Both the position numbers and the translations under genes were made by a program. 64,000 nt of DNA from Leifsonia psychrotolerans (lineage in GTDB: Bacteria > Actinomycetota > Actinomycetes > Actinomycetales > Microbacteriaceae), in assembly GCF_013410665.1 (NCBI RefSeq), contig NZ_JACCFM010000001.1:2604001-2668000 (forward strand), in the 5' to 3' direction. This document shows, one piece after another, positions 26,055 to 34,878 of this stretch. Every line of letters begins with the position of its first letter. The first letter of the stretch is position 1. Below the pieces are notes generated by a model, which saw only the letters and a list, made by a program, of their open reading frames with translations, was not told the DNA's origin and searched no databases.

Positions 26055-27908
26055 CTATCGACCGGAACCGGGGGTTGACTCAGATTTCGACTCGAGTTCC
26101 AGCTCAAGCCCTGAATCAAGATCCGAATCGAGTCCCGACGGCTCCAGTTCAGATGACGTGACCGCCTGGATCGACCCGGTGGGGTGCGCCTCGCCCACGG
26201 GAGGCAAGGCGACGGCGGCCGCACTCACTTCAATCAGGATGTCTTCCATATCTTCGATCTCGCGCTTGCGCACTGCGGCGACGTCGGCCGTGTTGATCGC
26301 ACCGGTCTTGGACCGAGCCGCGGCCTTCAGCTGCACCGCGGTCTTGGTGCCGAGCGGTGCGTTCGGCATGAAGATCACCGCGATCAATGTGACGATCGCC
26401 AGCGGCACGCTGTACAGGAAGACGATGCCGACACCAGAACCGTAGGCACCCTCAACGAGCGAGCGAACGACATCCGGCAGCTGCGAGACGTGAGGGATGT
26501 TTCCACTGCCCAGAGCCTTCACCGCAGCAGCCTGGTCGGCGGGGCTGAGCTTCGGAATGCCGTCCTTGATGTGTTGGGCCACGAACGTTCCCAGCATGGA
26601 ACCGAGAACCGTGACACCGATGGTGCCGCCGAGGCTCCGGAAGAATGTGACGGCGCTCGTTGCCACGCCGAGGTTCTTGACCTCGATCGAGTTCTGCACA
26701 ACCAGCACGAGGTTCTGCATGATCATGCCGACGCCGGCGCCGAGGATAGCCATGTACACACCGACAAGCACGAGCGAGGTGGTGGCGTTGAGCGTACCGA
26801 GCAGAGCCGAACCGGCCACGATCAGCGCGCTGCCGACCACCATGATTGACTTCCAGGTGCCGCGACGGCTGATCAGGTTTCCGAAGAAGGTCGAGGCAAT
26901 GAGCAGTCCACCCATCATCGGAATAGTCAGCAGTCCGGACTGTGTCGGCGTTGCGCCACGGGCCAATTGCATGTACTGCGACAGGAACACTGCGGTGCCG
27001 AACATGCTGACGCCGACCGCGATGCTGGCAATCACCGAGAGGGTGAAGGTGCGGTTCTTGAACATGGTGAGCGGAATGATCGGTTCGGGAACCTTGAACT
27101 CGACGATCACCGCAGCGATCAGCAGAAGCACCGCTCCGCCGATCATGAAGTACGACTCAATGGAGGACCATTCGAATTGGCTTCCACCCATGCTCACCCA
27201 GATCAGCAGCAGCGAGACACCGGCCGTGATGAGCACGGCGCCGAGGTAGTCGATGCGCACCGCGCGCTTGGGGTGCTTGGGCAGGTGCAGGGTGAGCTGC
27301 AGCATGATGATCGCCGCGATTGCTACGGGCAGCGCGATGAAGAAGTTCCAGCGCCAGCCGAAGGCATCCGTGACGACGCCACCCAGCAGCGGACCGCCGA
27401 CGGTGCCGAGCGCCATGACAGCGCCGAACAATCCGGCGTACTTTCCACGGTCGCGCGGGCTGATGATGTCGGCCATGATGATCTGGCTCAGTGCGGCGAG
27501 GCCACCGGCACCGAGACCCTGCAGCACACGGAACCCGATGAGCGTCTCGGTGTTCTGAGAGAAGCCGGCCAGCGCCGAGCCGAGTACGAAGACGACCAGC
27601 GCGAGCTGAATGAGCAGCTTGCGGTTGAAGAGGTCGGCGAACTTGCCCCAGAGCGGGGTGGAGACCGTGGTCGCCAGCATCGTCGAGGTGATGACCCAGG
27701 TGTAAGCCGATTGGTTGCCCTGGAGGTCAGAGATGATGAGCGGCATCGACGTGCTCACCACCGTGCCCGCGAGGATCGACACGAACATACCGAGGAGCAG
27801 CCCCGAAAGGGCCTCGAGCACCTGGCGCTTGGTCATGGTTCCGTCAGCGGAAATTGGACGTTTAGGGTTTTTGGGTGGTGCTTTAACCGTGTTCTCGGCG
27901 CGTGACAT
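26055..27908 (-). CDS. MFS multidrug exporter, DHA2 (EmrB/QacA) family
   Basis: The 617-residue protein has about 14 membrane helices. Motif A is seen as GKFADLFNRKLLIQ, motif C as LGTVGGPLLGGVVTDAFGWR, and the DHA2 helix-1 acidic region is replaced by LFVSILAGTVVSTSMPLI. The C-terminus is a long cytoplasmic tail rich in Glu, Asp and Ser. The ATG at 27908 has AGGAG about 6 nt upstream. It is the first gene of a two-gene operon with the MarR regulator, driven by a near-consensus promoter. It likely exports hydrophobic drugs or dyes by proton antiport. Confidence 0.93.
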   Translation of the reverse strand: MSRAENTVKAPPKNPKRPISADGTMTKRQVLEALSGLLLGMFVSILAGTVVSTSMPLIISDLQGNQSAYTWVITSTMLATTVSTPLWGKFADLFNRKLLIQLALVVFVLGSALAGFSQNTETLIGFRVLQGLGAGGLAALSQIIMADIISPRDRGKYAGLFGAVMALGTVGGPLLGGVVTDAFGWRWNFFIALPVAIAAIIMLQLTLHLPKHPKRAVRIDYLGAVLITAGVSLLLIWVSMGGSQFEWSSIESYFMIGGAVLLLIAAVIVEFKVPEPIIPLTMFKNRTFTLSVIASIAVGVSMFGTAVFLSQYMQLARGATPTQSGLLTIPMMGGLLIASTFFGNLISRRGTWKSIMVVGSALIVAGSALLGTLNATTSLVLVGVYMAILGAGVGMIMQNLVLVVQNSIEVKNLGVATSAVTFFRSLGGTIGVTVLGSMLGTFVAQHIKDGIPKLSPADQAAAVKALGSGNIPHVSQLPDVVRSLVEGAYGSGVGIVFLYSVPLAIVTLIAVIFMPNAPLGTKTAVQLKAAARSKTGAINTADVAAVRKREIEDMEDILIEVSAAAVALPPVGEAHPTGSIQAVTSSELEPSGLDSDLDSGLELELESKSESTPGSGR

Positions 27909-27938
27909 CTGTCTCCTGCTAGTAATTGATAAGTGTCA

Positions 27939-27967
27939 ACTATATATAACTAGTGGACTCATGTCAA
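27939..27967 (-). promoter_or_regulatory. Near-consensus promoter with MarR-type operator for the MFS-MarR operon
   Basis: Read on the minus strand, TTGACA (27962-27967) and TATAGT (27939-27944) are separated by exactly 17 bp, close to the sigma-70-type ideal and rare in this GC-rich window. A second TTGACA and a TCAATTACTA follow toward the gene, giving an imperfect inverted repeat (TTGA-N6-TCAA at 27924-27937) overlapping the start site. A strong promoter covered by a repressor site is typical for MarR control. Confidence 0.75.
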
Positions 27968-28001
27968 CCACTTCCGTGGCGCCGACGCGTCGGCATACGA
28001 T

Positions 28002-28031
28002 TTGCCAACGGATGCGCGCATCCCGTAGTGT
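28002..28031 (+). promoter_or_regulatory. Candidate promoter of rplJ-rplL
   Basis: TTGCCA (28002-28007) and TAGTGT (28026-28031) are 18 bp apart, placed about 200 bp before rplJ so that the transcript would include the L10 leader and its terminator-like hairpin. Match to consensus is moderate. Confidence 0.45.
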
Positions 28032-28039
28032 GGAGCAAA

Positions 28040-28231
28040 GCCAAAGACCGCCGGTTATTGCCGTGTGCAGAAATGTATGCAGCAATCGAAGGTTCACGAT
28101 GTGAACGGCCCGCGCAGGATTCGAAGTTTTGTCGCTGTTCGAAAGAATTGCACCTCAGCTCCGGCCTTGCGCTGGAGCTTTTTTCATGTCTGCGCCCGGG
28201 GCTACCGGCACATGATTATAAGAGGAGCACC
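28040..28231 (+). ncRNA. Ribosomal protein L10 leader with attenuator hairpin
   Basis: The untranslated leader before rplJ ends in AGCTCC-ggccttgcgc-TGGAGCT followed by six T (28157-28185), an intrinsic-terminator-like hairpin 47 bp before the L10 start. In bacteria, the L10(L12)4 complex binds such leaders and represses its own operon. The position, size and terminator fit the known L10 leader class; the exact 5' end is not visible and is set by the candidate promoter. Confidence 0.75.
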
Positions 28232-28747
28232 ATGGCGAACAAGGAAGCATCGGTCGCCGAGCTGACGGAGAAATTCCAGAGCTCGACCGCCGTTCTGCTC
28301 ACCGAGTACCGCGGTCTCACTGTTGCAAAGCTCAAGGAGCTGCGCGTTTCCATCAGTGAGGACGCCACGTACGCCGTGGTAAAGAACACGCTGACCAAGA
28401 TTGCGGCGAACAACGCCGGCATCACGTCGTTTGACGACGAGCTTGTCGGACCGTCCGCAATCGCATTCGTTCACGGCGACCCTGTCGCTGTTGCGAAGGC
28501 CATGCGCACCTTTGCCAAGGCAAACCCTCTCCTGGTGGTCAAGGGCGGTTACTTCGACGGTAACCCGCTCACCGCCGCAGAGGTAGGCAAGCTCGCCGAC
28601 CTCGAGTCTCGTGAAGTTCTGCTCGGCAAGCTTGCCGGCGCCTTCAAGGCCTCGCTGTTCGGAGCCGCATATCTGTTCAACGCACCACTGTCGAAGGCTG
28701 TTCGCACCATCGACGCGCTGCGTGAGAAGCAGGAGTCCGCGAACTAG
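28232..28747 (+). CDS. rplJ: 50S ribosomal protein L10
   Basis: The 171-residue protein begins [18 protein letters not shown] 28232 follows AGAGGAG by 5 nt. It shows the L10 core [15 protein letters not shown] and KNTLTKIAA, and the C-terminal helix ([14 protein letters not shown]) that binds L7/L12 dimers. It forms the base of the ribosomal stalk, where translation factors dock. The longer open frame upstream is the leader, not coding. Followed by rplL after 50 bp in the usual order. Confidence 0.99.
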   Translation: MANKEASVAELTEKFQSSTAVLLTEYRGLTVAKLKELRVSISEDATYAVVKNTLTKIAANNAGITSFDDELVGPSAIAFVHGDPVAVAKAMRTFAKANPLLVVKGGYFDGNPLTAAEVGKLADLESREVLLGKLAGAFKASLFGAAYLFNAPLSKAVRTIDALREKQESAN

Positions 28748-28797
28748 GCATCGGCCTGGTATCGCGGTGAGTAATTAAGAAAACTAAGGAGAAAATC

Positions 28798-29181
28798 ATG
28801 GCAAAGCTTTCCACTGAAGAGCTGCTCGAGCAGTTCAAGGGCCTGACCCTCATCGAGCTCAGCGAGTTCGTCAAGGCGTTCGAGGAGACCTTCGAGGTCA
28901 CCGCTGCTGCTCCGGTTGCTGCTGCTGCAGCTGCTGGCCCCGCCGCAGCCGCTGAAGAGGTCGAAGAGAAGACTGAGTTCGACGTCATTCTCGAAGCCGC
29001 TGGCGACAAGAAGATCCAGGTCATCAAGGTTGTGCGCGAGCTCACCAGCCTGGGCCTCGGCGAAGCCAAGGCAGTCGTTGACGGTGCTCCGAAGGCCGTT
29101 CTCGAAGCCGTTGGCAAGGAAGCTGCCGAGAAGGCACACGCTGCCCTCGTTGAGGCCGGCGCAACCGCTACCATCAAGTAG
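28798..29181 (+). CDS. rplL: 50S ribosomal protein L7/L12
   Basis: The 127-residue protein starts [15 protein letters not shown], preceded by AAGGAGA. An N-terminal dimerisation helix region is followed by an Ala-rich hinge (about residues 38-52) and the globular C-terminal domain [20 protein letters not shown], with the factor-binding [15 protein letters not shown] segment. It forms the flexible stalk that recruits EF-Tu and EF-G. Its last 8 bp overlap the end of the convergent GntR gene. Confidence 0.99.
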   Translation: MAKLSTEELLEQFKGLTLIELSEFVKAFEETFEVTAAAPVAAAAAAGPAAAAEEVEEKTEFDVILEAAGDKKIQVIKVVRELTSLGLGEAKAVVDGAPKAVLEAVGKEAAEKAHAALVEAGATATIK

Positions 29182-29887
29182 CTTCTGCGTTTCCTTTCAC
29201 GGCGTCACTCCTTCGGGAGTGGCGCCGTGTTTTTTGTTCAGGCGTGGGGCTGCGGGAGCCGATGCGGGCCTCGAACGCGCGACGACTGGTTTCGAGGTGA
29301 CTCATCGCCAGCGCCGCTGCCGCCTTCTCGTCGCCGGCCGCGATGGCAGCGTAGAGGCGAGCATGCTCCTCATGCATCTCGATCGGGTGGTCATGCTGTC
29401 CGAGCAACCAGCGCATGCGTCCGCTCAGTGTGCGCCACAGCTCGGCAAGAAGCGAGTTGCCGGAGATCTCGATGACGAGGTCATGAAACGAGGCAGACGC
29501 CGCGCGAGAGGCGCCGGCTTTGGCGGACGCGTCCGACTCGGCCGAGAGCACGAGCGCGAGGCGGGCGAGCGCGTCAGGGCCTGCTTCGCGTGCGGCCAAC
29601 GCGAAAGCGAGCGAGTCGAACGCAGCGCGCACCTGAAAGAGCTCTTCGATGTCGCGCTCGGTGAACTGTCGCACCGTCATCCAGCTATGCGGCCGGGCCA
29701 GCACCAGCCCTTCTGCGAGCAAGACCCGAAGCGCTTCCCGCACCGGAACCCGGCTCACACCGAGCGCCGTGGCGATCTCACGTTCAACGAGGCGGGCACC
29801 CGGCGCCCGTTCGCCACCAATGATCTGGTCTCGTAACACACCGGTGACACGCACCGTCTCGCCGACGTTGCGCGGTGTGACTGTCAT
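29174..29887 (-). CDS. GntR-family regulator, FadR/FCD subfamily
   Basis: The 237-residue protein has an N-terminal GntR winged helix ([16 protein letters not shown]: [20 protein letters not shown], residues about 33-52) and an all-helical FCD ligand domain ([14 protein letters not shown], then [11 protein letters not shown], then [15 protein letters not shown]) with the His residues that usually hold a metal near the effector. It diverges from the amidohydrolase gene, and the 58-bp spacer carries two palindromes, so it very likely controls that gene and the MFS gene after it. The last 20-odd codons read through the rplL terminator, giving an Arg-rich tail. Confidence 0.92.
   Translation of the reverse strand: MTVTPRNVGETVRVTGVLRDQIIGGERAPGARLVEREIATALGVSRVPVREALRVLLAEGLVLARPHSWMTVRQFTERDIEELFQVRAAFDSLAFALAAREAGPDALARLALVLSAESDASAKAGASRAASASFHDLVIEISGNSLLAELWRTLSGRMRWLLGQHDHPIEMHEEHARLYAAIAAGDEKAAAALAMSHLETSRRAFEARIGSRSPTPEQKTRRHSRRSDAVKGNAEAT
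29198..29235 (+). terminator. Intrinsic terminator of rplJ-rplL
   Basis: CACGGCG-t-CACTCC pairs with GGAGTG-g-CGCCGTG around a TTCG tetraloop and is followed by TTTTTT (29228-29235). It is a textbook terminator for the ribosomal operon. It lies inside the coding end of the convergent GntR gene. Confidence 0.93.
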
Positions 29888-29899
29888 TCCGTCATCATA

Positions 29900-29936
29900 C
29901 TGAGAGCTACACCGCTCTCAGCACTTTGGTATACCA
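29900..29936. promoter_or_regulatory. Two palindromic operators between GntR and amidohydrolase genes
   Basis: CTGAGAGC-tacacc-GCTCTCAG (29900-29921) is a perfect 8+8 inverted repeat. TGGTATACCA (29927-29936) is a perfect 10-bp palindrome of the TNGTATACNA type used by FCD-class GntR proteins. The second overlaps a TATACC that could be the -10 box for the amidohydrolase, 10 bp before its ATG. Confidence 0.75.
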
Positions 29937-29945
29937 TTTGGCCCC

Positions 29946-31175
29946 ATGATCATCACCAACGTTCGACCCTGGGGTACCGATGCCGTCGATTTGCTGATCG
30001 AGAACGGGCGCATCGCAGCCAGCACCCCGCACGTCTCCATACCTGCTGCGCAGACCACTGCGCCTGCTGATCGCGATGTCGTCGACGGTCGCGGCCGTCT
30101 CGTCGTGCCGTCCTTCAGCGATGTGCACGTACACCTCGATTCCACCCGCATCGGGCTGCCGTTTCGGCCCCACACCGGTGCGCCCGGAGTCTGGGGAATG
30201 ATGCTGAACGACCGCAATAACTGGCGCACCGCCGAGATCGGCATCGAGAAGCGCGTGGCGGGAACGCTCGAACGGATGATCGCGCGCGGCACGACGCGTG
30301 TGCGCTCCTACGCCCAGGTCGACGTCGACTGCAAACTTCAGCGGTTCGACGCCGTGATGGCGGCGAAGCAGAAGTTCGCCGGGCAGGCCGACGTGCAGGT
30401 GATGACGTTCCCCCAAGCCGGCATCCTGCGTGAAGAGGGCACCGTCGAGCTGCTGGAGGAATCACTCAAACAGGGTGCGGATGTCATGGGTGGTATCGAT
30501 CCGAGCCAACTCGACCGCGACCCCGCGCGGCACCTCGACATCGTCTTCGGCCTGGCCGAGAAGTACCAGGTGGAGATTGACATTCACCTGCATGAACCCG
30601 GCGAACTGGGCGTATTCAGCACCGAGTTGGTGCTTGAACGCATCCGGGCGCTCGGCATGCAGGGCAAAGTCACGCTGTCGCATGCCTACGATCTCGGCTC
30701 GGTTTCCGAGGCCGTGAGTCGCCGTTTGATCGAGCAGTTCGCCGAACTCGATGTGGCGATGGCAACCGTCGCGCCACCCGCCACCACTCAACTCTCGCTC
30801 CTCGCCCTGACCGAAGCGGGCGTGCGCGTGGGCCTCGGCGAAGACGGCCAGCGTGACTATTGGAGCCCCTACGGTAATTGCGACATGCTCGACCGCACCT
30901 GGCAGCTGGCGTTCACGAACGACTTCCGACGCGACGAGCAGATCGAGCACGCACTCGCGGTGGCGACGATGGGTGGGGCGAGCGTGATGAGCCCGGAGGC
31001 GCCACGACTGCGCGGCATTCTCGACCGGCCCGGTGTCTCGGTCGGAGATCGAGCAGACCTGCTTCTGGTTGACGGGGAGACCGTCACCAGCGCAGTGATG
31101 GATCGCGGGAATGACCGAACCGTTCTGCATGATGGCCGGGTTGTGGCCGAGGGGCTCCATGTCGTCTCGGCGTAA
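29946..31175 (+). CDS. Amidohydrolase, cytosine-deaminase-like
   Basis: The 409-residue enzyme has the amidohydrolase TIM-barrel metal ligands: HVH (residues 61 and 63) in SDVHVHLD, a His pair region in IDIHLHEPGE, His in VTLSHAYDLG and the catalytic Asp in LGEDGQRDYW. The order and wording fit the cytosine deaminase/isoguanine deaminase branch (the D-x-W-x-PYGN segment follows). It hydrolyses a cyclic amidine or amide in the cytoplasm; the substrate could be a nucleobase or a related heterocycle. It is adjacent to and likely controlled by GntR, and its 3' end overlaps the MFS gene by 17 bp, suggesting uptake or export of the substrate by that protein. Confidence 0.87.
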   Translation: MIITNVRPWGTDAVDLLIENGRIAASTPHVSIPAAQTTAPADRDVVDGRGRLVVPSFSDVHVHLDSTRIGLPFRPHTGAPGVWGMMLNDRNNWRTAEIGIEKRVAGTLERMIARGTTRVRSYAQVDVDCKLQRFDAVMAAKQKFAGQADVQVMTFPQAGILREEGTVELLEESLKQGADVMGGIDPSQLDRDPARHLDIVFGLAEKYQVEIDIHLHEPGELGVFSTELVLERIRALGMQGKVTLSHAYDLGSVSEAVSRRLIEQFAELDVAMATVAPPATTQLSLLALTEAGVRVGLGEDGQRDYWSPYGNCDMLDRTWQLAFTNDFRRDEQIEHALAVATMGGASVMSPEAPRLRGILDRPGVSVGDRADLLLVDGETVTSAVMDRGNDRTVLHDGRVVAEGLHVVSA

Positions 31176-32388
31176 GTCGAGCCGCGCGCGTCCGGACTCG
31201 ACCCGATTGCTGGGCCTCGTCGCGGCACTGCTGATCGGGCTCAACCTGCGCCCGGCCGTGACGACGGTGGCGGCAACTCTCGATGAGGCATCCCGCGCGC
31301 TCGGGCTCAGTGCCAGTGAGACGACGGTGCTGGCCACACTCCCCGTCATCGCATTTGGCGTGAGCGCACCACTCGGGCCGTGGCTGGCACGCCGGTTCGG
31401 CGTCTCGCGCGTGCTGCTCTGTGCGATGTGGGCACTCGCGGCCGGTCTGGTGATTCGGGTTCTCTGGCCCGCACTTCTGCTGCCAGGAACGTTTGTCGCC
31501 GGCGCGGCGATCATGGCGGCCGGCACACTGCTGCCGCAGTTTTTGAAATCAGTGGATGCCCCGGCACTGTGGGTGGGACTCAGCAGCATGAGTTTTGGCG
31601 TCGGAGCAGCACTGGGCGCGGCACTCACCGCACCGATCTACGCGATGTCGGGCCCGCGCCTTGAGATCGCCTGGGGCGTCTGGGCGGTGCCCGCTCTGCT
31701 CGCCGGCATCCCCCTCATGCAGGGGATGCGGAGGCTGCGCGCCGCAGGACCCACCCCGACTCCGCCGCGCGCGGCACTCGTGTTCACCCCTCGCAACATG
31801 AGGACGATCGCGATCCTGACCTTGGTCTTCGGGCTGCAGGCCTTGCTCTACTTTGCGATGACCGCCTGGATGCCGCTTCTGCTCGCCGAACGTGGCCAGG
31901 ACTCGGCGCAGACGGGATGGCTGCTGGCGTGGTTCAGCATCGCCGGCTTTGTGCCCACCCTGGTCACGCCCATCCTTGCGCGACGTCGCGCGGTCCTGCG
32001 GTGGGTCGGGCCGGGTCTCGGAGTCGCCATTGCGATCGGAATGCTCGCGCTCTATCTGTCGTCGAACGAACAGATCTTCTGGATTGTCGGCGGCCTCGGA
32101 GCCGTGCAGAGTGCGGCCTTCGGCCTCTCCCTCAGCCTGATCATCACGATGTCGACGAACCCCGCCACGGCTGGCGTGGTCTCCGCCATCGGGCAGGGCG
32201 CCGGCTACGTGATCGCCGGGGCCGGATCACTGGCGATCGGGCTCATTCAGACGGCGACGAACAGTTGGCTGCTGAGCTTCAGCGTGATGGCCGCGCTGGG
32301 ACTTGTGCTGAGCGTGGTGGTAGCCGCGGCCATCCGTCGCGAGGCGATTGACCTGGTTCCTGAGAGAATTCAGGTCGCGACGTCGTGA
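31159..32388 (+). CDS. MFS transporter, CynX/NimT family
   Basis: The 409-residue protein starts at ATG 31159, inside the amidohydrolase end, with GAGGGGC upstream. It has 12 predicted helices. The first helix LLGLVAALLIGLNLRPAVTTVA carries the GLNLRPA segment that marks the cyanate permease CynX/2-nitroimidazole transporter group. FGVSAPLGPWLARRFG provides the motif A region. Overlap with the amidohydrolase indicates co-translation, so it likely moves the substrate or product of that enzyme. Confidence 0.9.
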   Translation: MSSRRKSSRARPDSTRLLGLVAALLIGLNLRPAVTTVAATLDEASRALGLSASETTVLATLPVIAFGVSAPLGPWLARRFGVSRVLLCAMWALAAGLVIRVLWPALLLPGTFVAGAAIMAAGTLLPQFLKSVDAPALWVGLSSMSFGVGAALGAALTAPIYAMSGPRLEIAWGVWAVPALLAGIPLMQGMRRLRAAGPTPTPPRAALVFTPRNMRTIAILTLVFGLQALLYFAMTAWMPLLLAERGQDSAQTGWLLAWFSIAGFVPTLVTPILARRRAVLRWVGPGLGVAIAIGMLALYLSSNEQIFWIVGGLGAVQSAAFGLSLSLIITMSTNPATAGVVSAIGQGAGYVIAGAGSLAIGLIQTATNSWLLSFSVMAALGLVLSVVVAAAIRREAIDLVPERIQVATS

Positions 32389-32407
32389 CAGCAAAGATTC
32401 AGCATTT

Positions 32408-32435
32408 ACATAGGCAAGCTATGTATAGTTAAGGA
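32408..32435 (+). promoter_or_regulatory. MarR operator overlapping a leaderless promoter
   Basis: ACATAG-gcaag-CTATGT (32408-32424) is a perfect 6+6 inverted repeat. TATAGT (32424-32429), a good -10 box, starts where the palindrome ends, and the MarR ATG at 32436 is only 6 bp further. Transcription would begin at or next to the ATG, so the mRNA is probably leaderless, although AAGGA sits immediately before the codon. Confidence 0.65.
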
Positions 32436-32921
32436 ATGGAATCAGATCTGCACCAGGTGCTCGGCGATCTCGTCGTCGTCAATCACCGTCTCACCCGTGT
32501 CGCCGCGCGGGCGGCGGGAGGCACTGAATCACCGGCCCTCTGGCGAACACTCAGCGTACTGCGCGGCAGCGGGCCGTTGCGGCTCGGCGCGCTGGCCGAG
32601 AGCAGCCGGGTCTCCCAGCCGACGGCCACCAATCTGGTGACGACCCTTGACGAGCTCGGCTGGGTGCACCGCCGCGCCGATCCCACGGATGCCCGAGCGA
32701 GCCTGATCGAGGCCAGCGACGCGGGTCTCGCCGCGCTCGACGCCTGGCGAGACAAGCTCATCGCCGCGCTGATGCCGCTCTTTGCCGATCTCGGACCGGC
32801 CGAGATCGAGACGCTCCGTCATGCCGTCGAGATCGTTGCCGCCCGCGTCGACCCCGTCGATGTCGTTGGCGCAGCCGGCGGTGACACAGTCGGCAGCGTC
32901 GGAACCGGAGCACGGTTGTGA
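32436..32921 (+). CDS. MarR-family regulator
   Basis: This 161-residue protein has a MarR winged helix: LWRTLSVLRGSGPLRLGALAES, recognition helix SQPTATNLVTTLDELG and wing RADPTDARASLIEAS. The C-terminus has a Gly/Val-rich extension of about 25 residues. It overlaps the next gene, an MFS exporter, by 4 bp (GTGA), so it probably represses its own operon through the palindrome at 32408-32424. Ligand unknown. Confidence 0.93.
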   Translation: MESDLHQVLGDLVVVNHRLTRVAARAAGGTESPALWRTLSVLRGSGPLRLGALAESSRVSQPTATNLVTTLDELGWVHRRADPTDARASLIEASDAGLAALDAWRDKLIAALMPLFADLGPAEIETLRHAVEIVAARVDPVDVVGAAGGDTVGSVGTGARL

Positions 32922-34159
32922 ACGCCACATCGAAGCCCTCCTCAAGCATCCTGCACCAGCCGAAAGCCGTCTGGGCCGTCGCCTTCGCGTGCGTCGTCGC
33001 ATTCATGGGCATCGGCCTGGTCGACCCGATTCTGCCGGCCATTGCCCACGACCTGCAGGCATCCGCTGCACAAACCGAACTGCTCTTCACGAGCTACCTC
33101 GTGATCACCGGTGTGGCGATGTTCTTCACGAGTTGGCTGTCGAGCCGCATCGGCGCCAAGAAGACCCTGCTGATCGGGCTCGGCCTCATCGTGGCGTTTG
33201 CTCTCTTCGCCGGGCTGTCGAGCGACGTTGAATCGATCATCGGCTTTCGGGCCGGCTGGGGTCTCGGCAACGCGCTGTTCATCTCGACCGCACTCGCGAC
33301 GATCGTCGGCGCCGCGGCCGGTGGCACCTCATCGGCGATCATCCTCTATGAGGCGTCCCTCGGGCTCGGCCTGGCCATCGGCCCCCTCGCCGGCGGCCTG
33401 CTCGGCAGCATCAGCTGGCGCGGCCCCTTTTTCGGCACCGCGACACTCATGGCCATCGGCTTCATCGCCATCGTCACCCTGCTGAAGACGCCAGCGGTCA
33501 CGCCGACGCCGACGCGGCTCTCCGCGCCGTTCCGGGCGCTGGCCCGACCGGGACTCGGCATTCTCGCCGCCGCCGCACTGTTCTACAACATGAGCTTCTT
33601 CGTCATGCTGGCCTACACGCCGTTCGCGCTCGTGCCGCTCGGGCTCTCCGATGCCATCACGCTCGGCTTCATCTTCTTTGGCTGGGGCCTGTCCGTCGCG
33701 GTGACCTCGGTCTGGGTCGCCCCGTTTCTCACCGCACGGATGCCGCGCACCCGCGTGCTCTGGTGTGTACTTCCCCTGCTCGCCCTCGACCTGGTCGCCC
33801 TGGCGTTGCTCGTGGATTCCGCAGTCGGACTGATCGTCAGCGTGATCGTCGGCGGCCTGCTCCTTGGCATCTTGAACACGGTTCTGACTGAATCTGTGAT
33901 GGAGGCGACCGACCTTCCGCGCGCGGTGGCGTCGTCGGCCTACTCAGGTGTGCGCTTCTTGGGCGGGGCCATCGCTCCCCCGGCTGCTGCGCTGCTCGCC
34001 GCAACGATCTCGCCGGCGATGCCGTTCTGGGCCGGAGCCATCACGGCGCTCATCGCCACGGCGATCGTGATCATCGGCCGCAAGCATCTTCGCAGAGCCG
34101 ACGGCGCGACCGAAGGTGCCCTGGAAGAAGCCGAAGCGATCTCACTGGGCGACGCCTGA
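32918..34159 (+). CDS. MFS transporter, DHA1-type efflux
   Basis: The 413-residue protein starts with GTG at 32918, overlapping the MarR stop. Helix 1 (VWAVAFACVVAFMGIGLVDPILP) contains the D-P-I-L-P motif typical of DHA1 drug exporters; motif A-like SSRIGAKKTLLIG follows helix 2, and motif C-like GLAIGPLAGGLLGSISWRGPF ends helix 5. About 12 helices. It exports a small molecule that the MarR protein senses. Convergent with the Pr6Pr gene after 13 bp. Confidence 0.93.
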   Translation: MNATSKPSSSILHQPKAVWAVAFACVVAFMGIGLVDPILPAIAHDLQASAAQTELLFTSYLVITGVAMFFTSWLSSRIGAKKTLLIGLGLIVAFALFAGLSSDVESIIGFRAGWGLGNALFISTALATIVGAAAGGTSSAIILYEASLGLGLAIGPLAGGLLGSISWRGPFFGTATLMAIGFIAIVTLLKTPAVTPTPTRLSAPFRALARPGLGILAAAALFYNMSFFVMLAYTPFALVPLGLSDAITLGFIFFGWGLSVAVTSVWVAPFLTARMPRTRVLWCVLPLLALDLVALALLVDSAVGLIVSVIVGGLLLGILNTVLTESVMEATDLPRAVASSAYSGVRFLGGAIAPPAAALLAATISPAMPFWAGAITALIATAIVIIGRKHLRRADGATEGALEEAEAISLGDA

Positions 34160-34172
34160 CCCTTCCCTGTGC

Positions 34173-34862
34173 TTAGTCGGGCGGTTGCAGCGCGCGCACC
34201 CGACTGAGCGCGAATAGCCCCGCCGCGATGGCGAGAATCACCACGGTGATCAGCAGCACGTGCAACACCACTCCGATATACCCGGCGGGCTGCGCCGGGT
34301 TGAGGAACGGATACGGATACCAGTCGAGGATCCCGCCTCGAATCATCGTGTAGATCGCCCAGGCGACGGGAAACAGCACGACCACCCAGAGCCGACGCCA
34401 GAGGAGGGCGCTGCGCCCCGCGGCGAACAGCCAGTCGGCCAGCAGATAGAGTGGCGCCCAGACGTGCAAGATCTCGTTCGACCACCCGAGTGTTGTGCCC
34501 TGGTCGAGTGAAATGTTCCGCAGCAGCAGGTTGTAGACGATTCCTGTTGTCACCATGTAGGTGACCACTGAGGTGTGCGCGAGGTTGAACCAGGGCGGGT
34601 CGGCCGGCATCCGAAAGCAATACCAGGCGCCGAACACGAGAACCACAGCGGCCAGGCAGTTCGAGAGAACAGTGAAGAAGCTGAAGAAGTTCCAGAGGAA
34701 TGCACTGGTGTTGACCTCAAGAAGGCTGAGGCTGTAGACGAGTTGCCCGACGATTGCGACGACGATGCCCGCGGCCGCAACGAAACGAATTGCGCCATAT
34801 GTTCTTCTCACGAGCTGCCTCCCGAGTTTCGACGGCTGCGCCGTTACGTGCAGCCTACTCAT
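34173..34862 (-). CDS. Pr6Pr-type integral membrane protein
   Basis: The protein has 229 residues from ATG 34862 and six membrane helices. Recognisable features are FLWNFFSFFTVLSNCLAAVVL, YMVTTGIVYNLLLR, HVWAPLYLLADWLF and WYPYPFLNP, which match the Pr6Pr/FAR-17a-like membrane family of unknown function. The start is uncertain: ATG 34880 and ATG 34922 are also in frame. A TACAGT 7 bp before 34862 could be a -10 box for a leaderless transcript. It diverges from the MDR gene and the two 5' ends may overlap. Confidence 0.8.
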   Translation of the reverse strand: MSRLHVTAQPSKLGRQLVRRTYGAIRFVAAAGIVVAIVGQLVYSLSLLEVNTSAFLWNFFSFFTVLSNCLAAVVLVFGAWYCFRMPADPPWFNLAHTSVVTYMVTTGIVYNLLLRNISLDQGTTLGWSNEILHVWAPLYLLADWLFAAGRSALLWRRLWVVVLFPVAWAIYTMIRGGILDWYPYPFLNPAQPAGYIGVVLHVLLITVVILAIAAGLFALSRVRALQPPD

Positions 34863-34878
34863 GCGCCACACTGTAGGC

